The position numbers and the translations under genes were made by a program. A model generated the notes under the pieces. The model searched no databases. It was not told the DNA's origin and saw only the letters and a list, made by a program, of their open reading frames with translations. Shown in pieces: positions 57,165 through 64,000 of a DNA stretch of 64,000 bases (its first letter is position 1; each line of letters begins with the position of its first letter). Origin of the DNA: Trichobilharzia regenti (taxonomy: Eukaryota; Platyhelminthes; Trematoda; Strigeidida; Schistosomatidae). The stretch covers positions 2,463,517 to 2,527,516 of the forward strand of contig OX235263.1 in assembly GCA_944472135.2 (NCBI GenBank). The letters run 5' to 3'.

Positions 57165-57570
57165 GCTATTATCATTATTATTGATATTCCCTTGGGTTTT
57201 GAATAGGACAACATATCTCTATTTTATCTTGTCCTATGTGATCGTTAGACGCCCTCCTCGTTCTTCGGATGCCACTCGAGGACCTGTCCAGTGTGCGTTG
57301 TCACTCTACAGTTTCTCCCAAAGCATTTCCATTTTCTTAGGTATAATTGTTGGATAACAGATGCTTTCATGTTCGTTGCATCTGATCTCCAGTATGGAGA
57401 GAAAGCGGCTGTTTGAATGAAGTTTAAAACCTGTTCGAAACGTTTTTGGTGATGGGCTGGCAAAGTCTGTGAACTATATAGAAGAAATGATCCGACGTTA
57501 CTGTTTAAAATCTCACTCTTGTTCCTCATTCGGACTGCTGCAGTTTTCTACATTGATGCCAGAGTATTAA
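57165..57570 (-). mobile_element. RTE-like LINE 3' remnant
   Basis: It starts with reversed (AAT)n tail and GAATATCAATAATAATGATA. The minus frame 57245-57529 has NKSEILNSNVGSFLLYSSQT and LRKWKCFGRNCR, a decayed form of [20 protein letters not shown]...RKWRWIG. Confidence 0.65.
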
Positions 57571-57699
57571 ATATCTGATTCCATCAGAGGGTAAATTCAT
57601 TTGACAGTATTAAATATTCACAAGGTTTTTAGCCCACTGTACGGCAGCTCATATTTATGTCGTGGCACCGACACAACTTTCAACCTTCGTTTAAATATA

Positions 57700-58470
57700 T
57701 AAGTAAAAACACAGTTTTTTTGTTCAGCGAAGAAATTTCTTTTCAACGACCTTATTTTCAAGCTGTACAGTCGTATTTATATTACATAAAAAGGTTATTA
57801 AGTGACACTAGATAATTGCTCAGTCAATATACATATATATGTGGTAAGAATAACGATAATTAAAGTGTTATAAGGCGTAGAGTTGAAGTGGATAAATTAC
57901 AAACTTATTAAAGATTGTTTTATAAGTGGATTGATGTCAAAAATGGTTTGAAAATGTCAAGTGTTGTCTAAATATTTTAAAAAATTAGGAGTACGATTAC
58001 GATAAGAATAAAGATGTAAAGTGAAGTGGAAAGAATTCAAGTGGTAAAATGAAATAAAATATCAACCAGAAAGAACATTACTATGACCAAGGTAAAGAAA
58101 AAGGTTTGACAAAACGTTTTTGAACACATAATTTAGGTTTCTGTTCATGTATAGCTAAAGCTTCGTCTATGCATAAGTGAAGAAAACGTAAACTTTTGGA
58201 TCAGTTCGATTTAACCATGTAGATAACTTTGAAAGATGAATCACGTGGGGCTAAATGACCAGACTCTAACACGTGATCACAAAAAAATGACGACTTAGCA
58301 GTTCTACATTCACCTTTCATTAACCAAACCGGATAGTGTTCAGCTACACGTTTTCGGAGATTACGCTTACAACGTCCAATATAATCAGCTCCACAAGAGC
58401 AGGTAAAAGAGTAAATGCACATAGATGTGGACAAAAGCGGTAATCTATCCTTGACGCATTGTCTATTCAT
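57700..58470 (-). mobile_element. PLE GIY-YIG region
   Basis: The minus frame gives STSMCIYSFTCSCGADYIGR, CKRNLRKRVAEHYPVWLMKG, CDHVLESGHLAPRDSSFKVI and YMVK. DYIGR and AEHYPVW are intact GIY-YIG motifs. The 3' end at about 57720-57785 has GAAAAGAAATTTCTTC with CAGC/GCTG stem I, but the core is decayed (TTGAAAA). The frame's N-terminus continues into antisense SINE sequence, so it is a chance fusion. Confidence 0.75.
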
Positions 58471-58474
58471 GCGT

Positions 58475-58960
58475 ACTGCAGATGAGTCCCAAGCACTAGT
58501 ACGAAACATCTGTGCAGTGCTCCATGCTGGTTTACAATGGTTCTCTAACTGATAAAATTTCATGGCTAAGCTTGAGACAAATTGAATCCCTACAAACTAA
58601 CTCTCTCTCTATTGACTGGTCACAAGAAGAACCTGAATAGACTTCTAGTGAAAATCCATGACCAGTGGGATCGATCCGGTAGGGAGTGAGGAAAAATACT
58701 CGCCACCAATGACATAAACCGGTGGTCACGCGAAATTCGCGAAATGGTAAAGGTTACAATTCCTGAGCTGGTCATTGAATCGGGTCCTAGTGGATAAATA
58801 GTCGGCGAGCTTTCTTTGTAATTTGAAGGCCATGGGTTCGAACCCCGACGGTGAGTGTGTACTGACAATGAATCTGAGACTATGTTGGAACAGCTGTTCA
58901 GTACTCCCTGACTTTCAATGGTCAGTTCTCTAAATAATATCAATCGGTGATCAAACTTAG
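58475..58960 (+). mobile_element. SM-alpha-like SINE, two tandem copies
   Basis: A 3' part at 58475-58610 (GATGAGTCCCAAGCACTAG, GAAACATCTGTGCAG) and a longer copy at 58635-58960 (GGGTTCGAACCCCGACGG, CAGCTGTTCAGTACTCCC). In the first the core reads CAGATGA, with GAAA kept. Confidence 0.65.
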
Positions 58961-60839
58961 AACATATGGACGAATAAATAAAGTTCACAGCACATGTGTA
59001 AAATAGATGATAGGAAGACAAAGTACATTCAGAAATGTGAATGCACTAAAATGAGAAATATGATGAATATTGTCAATAAAATATAATAAAAGCAAATGTT
59101 AGAATGTGATAATGTGAACTGAAATAAAACAACACTGCTTTCGCTGATACTACACCTTTCGAAATTGATGCTCTTCTTTGATGTTTAGTCTTTTGGTTTA
59201 CATAGTGTATGAAGTGAAGAGACCATATTGGTTCGCAATTCATAACCAACCCAACAAATTTAAATATTCTTGCAGTGATTTTAAAAATATCGCTTCTGTT
59301 AGACAAAATGATTTTGTGTTGGGCAGTTTAATTAACGATGGACAACTTCTAGTGGAGATTTTTGGTTACCCACTTATCTCAAAGACTCTCATAAGGTATC
59401 TATCCTCTATTCTTTCGTAGAAAAGATTGCTGAAGTGTGTTTTGGCACCTTTGAATAATGCTCGTATACAGTTTCTGTTGTGTTGCTAATAGTTTATTTG
59501 AGTGTTTAGCCTATATGAGTTGACTTTTTGAATACTTGTGTTTCTAACTGTCCTGTACTTCTTCACTTGTATATATCATATTGATGAAAGCTGTGTTGAT
59601 TAGTTGGTAGATCGTTTCTAGATAGCTTCTCTTAATTGTAAGAATGCATCATCCACCTAGTGTACTCATTTTATAAGAAATTCCTTGAAGAAAATCTCAT
59701 GTTTGAACGGTGAGTCAGTGTTAACGAACGTAAATGCTGTGGCTTGCAGTTATTAGGTAAATACTTAAACATACAAATTTATGGAATATTGGATTCTATA
59801 CCAATGGATAAATAACCAAAAACCTTCCTTTGTAACCTGAAGGTCATGGGTTTCTATCCGCAGTAAGGCGACGCGTGCGCACAGATGAAGAGTAGCGAGC
59901 CAAGAAGAAACGGTCATCCAGTACTTCCTGATTTTTAGCTTGTGGATATTCTATCCTTTGACCTTAGGGTTTATTTGTTACACACGCAGAGCTGTCATTT
60001 GTAATTTGAAAGGAAGGAGTTTCAGTTTCTATTTTACCATCACATATATTTTATTAATCATCAAACTATATGAGATAGTATTGAAGTGGCAGACTACTAA
60101 CGTTAATTGAAAGTGAAATAAAGCCTCTTGTTCGTGGCGAAAATCGAATCAACAGTAGCCTACTAATCTGAGGATTTTGTCAATACTGTTACTATCAACT
60201 AACAATCTTCCTGTACGTTTCTAACTTCATACGATTAAGATTGGCATGAGGAGGCCCAGGTAGTCAGTTGTGCAGGTGGTAAATGAACAGTTGAGCATAA
60301 TTCATTGAAATGACAGCTAGGTGTCACTAGTGATAATCGTAGTGAAATTATGTATTGAACAAATACCTGTGATAACTGGTGCTGCGTCTGTTTTAACAAA
60401 ATACTTTAATTTATACGACTCATGATAAAGATTTGACCGGAGAGTTCCACATAAAATTCGTCAATGAATGAAAAGTAAACAATTTCAGCGAAATTGAAAA
60501 AAGTAATTCCAAAGTTTTGTTTGACAAACTGGTCTCAACTACTTCAGGGAAAATATTCAAAATTATAGTGATAGGACACAAAATATCCACTTCACTAACA
60601 AATCAGAAACCGAATTTACCTAATGTAAGCAAAACCGAATAATTGGCATTAGAATAACTAAAGGAAAGTCGATCAAGTATCATTACAGTAACACATAAAG
60701 GCAATACAACGATTGCTATGAACTCTATTGATTATGGGAAGAAAGCTAAGAAGCACCATAATACTGGAGCGTTTGAGAAAGTCAACATGACGAAGTCAAG
60801 GACTATTTTGAATAAATTGAAGGCTGACACAAGCGAAAT
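58961..60839. other. Intergenic sequence, mostly unrecognised
   Basis: A decayed SM-alpha-like fragment near 59800-59945 (CTTTGTAACCTGAAGGTCATGG). The 80-residue frame at 59178-59420 has no domain I recognise. Confidence 0.4.
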
Positions 60840-61375
60840 ATAGCAGACAATAAAAGAGAAACCCGGAGAACCACTATGTTTGTCACCGGCACTGAAAAGT
60901 TGTCGTTAGCGTAGATTTTATGGATTACTAAATACAAGGAAACCAGATGTTCCACTATACCCAGTTATGGGCTTTACTAATCGTCGAAGCTGGCTGCTCT
61001 CTAATTACATTTCACGAATACTATACTTGTATGAAGTGAAGAATACGTTTGAATTTAAGAACAGAATTCCCTCTGTTCACATTGAAGAAGATGATATAAT
61101 GGCAAGTTCCGATGTTTGCCCATGTTTACACATGATATCCCCATTAAAGATTTTTTAAGTATTATTTATAATTTACTTCATTCAGACAATGAACTTAGTA
61201 TTTGATATCCTTTAAACACACATTCAATCACGAAGACGTCGAAACTGTGTTTACACTTCATCTTTAGAGAGGTTCTTTACCGTCAGACAGATGGTATTGT
61301 TACGGGATTACTGGCATCTCCATTAGCGGCTTAAATTTGTACAAATTTAATTTTCACGTGTCTACTTTAATTTAT
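60840..61375 (+). mobile_element. PLE reverse-transcriptase fragment
   Basis: RFYGLL.TRKPDVPLYPVM, GFTNRRSWLLSNYISRILYL, KNTFEFKNRI and IEEDDIMASSDV, then after shifts REVLYRQTDGIVTG. This is the upstream RT part (fingers/palm) of a PLE. The catalytic YVDD segment is not present. Confidence 0.7.
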
Positions 61376-61574
61376 CTCCAATAAAGACCAGAGGAAATGG
61401 CTGTATAATACTTAACATGGCATATTTATTTGAGTTAAATAACGGTTTCTTTTTTTCAAAGGCATTCATAGTAATAGAACCACTCCATTCACCCGTGACT
61501 TATTGTTTGTGTGCTGTTTTCATTGGCTCGACAAGGAGGTTTAGGTGATCAGAAAAAGTGAACAAGCAGCAAGG

Positions 61575-62515
61575 GATTTCATCATGAGCTGACATCAGTC
61601 AATTAGAGAACTATTGGAAAACCTGAGAGTATTGGACAGCTGTTTCACCAGCCTAGTTTGGGACTCTTCACAGTACGCACCCACCACATGGATTCGAACC
61701 CAGGACCTTCTGAAAACAAGGCGAATTCGTATAAAATTAAGCCACCGGGACTTGACCCAGTGGCCAGTCCATGAATTCTAATTTCTGCCAATTCGCGAAA
61801 TAGCGCGACCCCTAGCCATTTGCTTACTAGTGACTTGCCCGATTCAGGTAGGTAGTTACCTGGGGTTCTTGTGAGAAGTCGTGACCAGTAGGGTGAAGCA
61901 GGTCGAGTGTGAAGACATATACTCGCCGAAGACATTGGCTAAGGGTTTCGCTATTTCGTGAATTAGCAGAAGTTAGAATTCATGGGCCATTGGATCGGGT
62001 CCCAGTGGCTTAATGGTATACGAGCTCACCTTGTAACCAGAAGGTCCTGGGTTCGAACCCTGACGGTGGGTGAGTACTGTGAAGAGTCCCAAACTACGAC
62101 GAAACAGTTGTCCAGTAGTCCCAGGTTTTCCGGTGGTTCTCTAACTAATGTTGTAACAACAGAAGACAAGGTCCAGCAACAGACCGTTTTATTACGGAAA
62201 TCAGCACGTTATCATGTATATTTCATGTACATTATTATAGCTTATTCAATCAGACAAACGCAGTCTTCTGATTGGTTGTTTCTGGTTTCTCGGAAAGTTA
62301 GGCCATATATCTGCGAATCGTATTTGCCCACGTTAAGTCTGCTGTGATTGGTTGTTGAATCAGCCTTGTTCATATTTTCTCACGGCCAATATTAGCGACC
62401 TAGACATTGACGTAAATTAATGTCTACCAGTTAGCTAGCAGCCTGCTCTCACCACAATGTCACCTCATGATGAAATCCTGTAACCAATCAAATCCCTACA
62501 AACCAATACTTGAGG
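61575..62515. mobile_element. SM-alpha-like SINE inverted pair with solo LTR
   Basis: A minus copy at 61575-61845 faces a plus copy from 61846 to 62515. The plus copy has GGGTTCGAACCCTGACGG, GAAGAGTCCCAAAC, GACGAAACAGTTGTCCAG and, after the LTR, TCATGATGAAATCCTG. Ribozyme cores read TGTGAAGA at the key place, so the first C is lost in both. Confidence 0.8.
62152..62456. mobile_element. Solo LTR, 305 bp
   Basis: TGTAACAACAG...CTCACCACA ends, flanked by ATGT at 62148-62151 and 62457-62460. It is the same family as 6908-7236 with a 24-bp shorter length. It splits a SINE whose sequence (CTAACTAATGTCA...CTCATGATG) is restored when it is removed. Confidence 0.85.
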
Positions 62516-62519
62516 CAGC

Positions 62520-63170
62520 AAGGGACTTTGGCAATGAACCAGGTGACAACCTATTTTTCATCAAGTATACGGTAGGGAATAGACATGAACTGGATATACG
62601 CTCAATACACCGTTCACTGACATTATGAGCTAAACCTACCATTGCAAGCCTAATGAGAAGCGGTGATTTGGACGTCCAAATATGAAGTGAAGAAGACAGT
62701 ATAAAGCTGAAGTGAAGATTTGTGGACAGCAATGCAGCCAGCTGGAAGTTACTGCAATAAGCCGTGTGAAATGAAAGTATTCCGCTGAGTCTCTATATTC
62801 CATTTGGGACGCACAAAACGTACAACAATACTGATTACGTACAATAAATATTTCTCCAGATTGATAAATTACTAAAATACCTTTCATACCGTAATTGTAG
62901 GTCTACTGATGGTTAACGGTATATGTAGGCAGAAAACAACTTTAAACATTAAATGGTCGGCAGTATTCTCGTCTATTTGAAAGGCATGAAATGAGAAGGC
63001 ATTAATCACATACAACACTTAATTATTTTACCCTGATGTTTTATAGACTAAACTCTTGGTTTTAAAGCTCACAGTAGTGATCTACGCTATGTACAGCAGT
63101 GTAGGATCCACACAAATGACCTCAGCTTGAACGAGTGAAATTGGTTTCAGAATGTATTGCTTTCACTACC
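62520..63170. other. Intergenic sequence, nothing recognised
   Basis: Minus frames at 62496-62732 and 62636-62887 overlap and show no domain. Confidence 0.35.
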
Positions 63171-63239
63171 TTCAGTATTACTTCGACATAAAGAAGAAAC
63201 CTCCGAAACCTTACGCAGAAATCTTGGCAATGCAGGCGT

Positions 63240-63690
63240 AAAAGTGGCTGGCATTCAAACTCATAAACTCAATTAGAAATAAGCTTCGGCAGTTAAAGGA
63301 TCCTCTGGAGCCAATTAAACGAAACAATTTAGTTTATCTAATACCCTACTGCAATGACTGTTAGGTCAAATACATACGTCAAAGTGGTAGAACGGGGTCA
63401 TTCAGACTAGTGGAGCACAAAAGCCTAGCAAAATGTAGATTAGTTGACCACAATAAGATAAGAAATCGAGATAGCTGTTCAGCTATAGCACTACATGCAA
63501 TAACACTCAGTCATACGATAGGATGGGATAAGATGACAGTTTTAAAATCTAATGTAACAGGGTGGAGGTAGCAGGATTGACAGCGGAAGCCTTATTTATC
63601 GAGTCAACTGAAAACAAGTGCAGCAGGAATGATTCAACACCTCTTCCAGATATCTGGAAAATTCTAACACCCCTACACAAATGGAAGAGA
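63240..63690 (+). mobile_element. PLE GIY-YIG remnant
   Basis: LKDPLEPIKRNNLVYLIPYC, NDC, stop, VKYIRQSGRTGSFRLVEHKS, then HAITLSHTIGWDKMTVLKSN. The nuclease motif YIG reads YIR. Stops and frameshifts show it is dead. Confidence 0.75.
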
Positions 63691-64000
63691 ACAAAGAAAA
63701 CCATAAAACTCATGTTTTGAAGTCGTCTGATTATAACTGGACAATAATAGATTGTGTTCAAAACGTCATCATGGAACTGCTCCCACTACATTAACAAATA
63801 ACTTCAACAAAGAAAGAATCCCAACAACCATAATTACACTTTTTTATTGGTAATCAGTACTTTGAAAATGTCATGCAAAACATCAATCTTCAGTTAAATA
63901 CTTCGAATGAATTATACAAAAAGTTAATTAGAGTACATTGTAAAATTTCTGTAAAGATGTACTGGTGGCTTAATAACCAAGAATGCCTCTTTTCATTGGT
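63691..64000. other. Right edge, nothing recognised
   Basis: Probably further PLE 3' sequence, but no motif is certain. Confidence 0.3.

Noticed and set aside
61982..62347. 121-residue frame
   Set aside because: Runs through a SINE and a solo LTR.
1..64000. CRISPR arrays, operons, prophage or bacterial genes
   Set aside because: No short spaced repeats or bacterial gene structure; all signals are eukaryotic.

Overview
The window is AT-rich animal DNA from a flatworm. The repeat set points to a blood fluke, genus Schistosoma: Penelope-like retroelements (PLEs) with GIY-YIG domains, SINEs carrying hammerhead-ribozyme remnants of the SM-alpha type, an RTE-like LINE and a CR1-like LINE. No bacterial, viral or CRISPR content was seen.

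The only host gene I could reconstruct runs on the minus strand and covers almost the whole window. It is a pyridoxal-phosphate aromatic-L-amino-acid (DOPA) decarboxylase. Eight coding exons were placed by protein similarity and splice sites: 55699-55795, 38965-39173, 34885-34998, 31467-31580, 17980-18114, 12872-13015, 8055-8216 and 3119-3186. They encode the first 347 residues, up to and including the Schiff-base lysine (K336 here). The C-terminal third lies beyond the left edge. Introns are 3.3 to 16.5 kb.

The introns and the upstream flank are packed with mobile elements. (1) At least four PLE lineages occur, several with inverted terminal copies (pseudo-LTRs) at 13.1-14.0, 15.4-17.9, 27.15-27.55, 39.28-40.90 and 41.7-43.7 kb. 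Some termini carry hammerhead-ribozyme-like cores. (2) An RTE-like LINE recurs in both orientations. Two copies at 18.6-19.8 and 21.9-23.1 kb form a nearly identical 1.2-kb inverted repeat. (3) A second RTE-type LINE lies at 44.8-45.9 kb and a CR1-like LINE at 51.7-53.0 kb. (4) There are four tRNA-headed repeat families: SINE-A, SINE-B, SM-alpha-like and SINE-D. SINE-B shares its 3' tail with the RTE-like LINE, so that LINE probably mobilises it. (5) Two solo LTRs of 329 and 305 bp each have a 4-bp target duplication. (6) Two unclassified repeats (R1, R2) also occur.

The likely 5' end of the decarboxylase gene is near 55.8 kb. Just upstream are a (TA)n tract, a G-triplet run and tetranucleotide repeats. 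From 56.2 to 64 kb only intergenic sequence and decayed retroelements were found. All calls come from reading the sequence by eye. Repeat boundaries are accurate to about 10-30 bp unless target duplications fix them.
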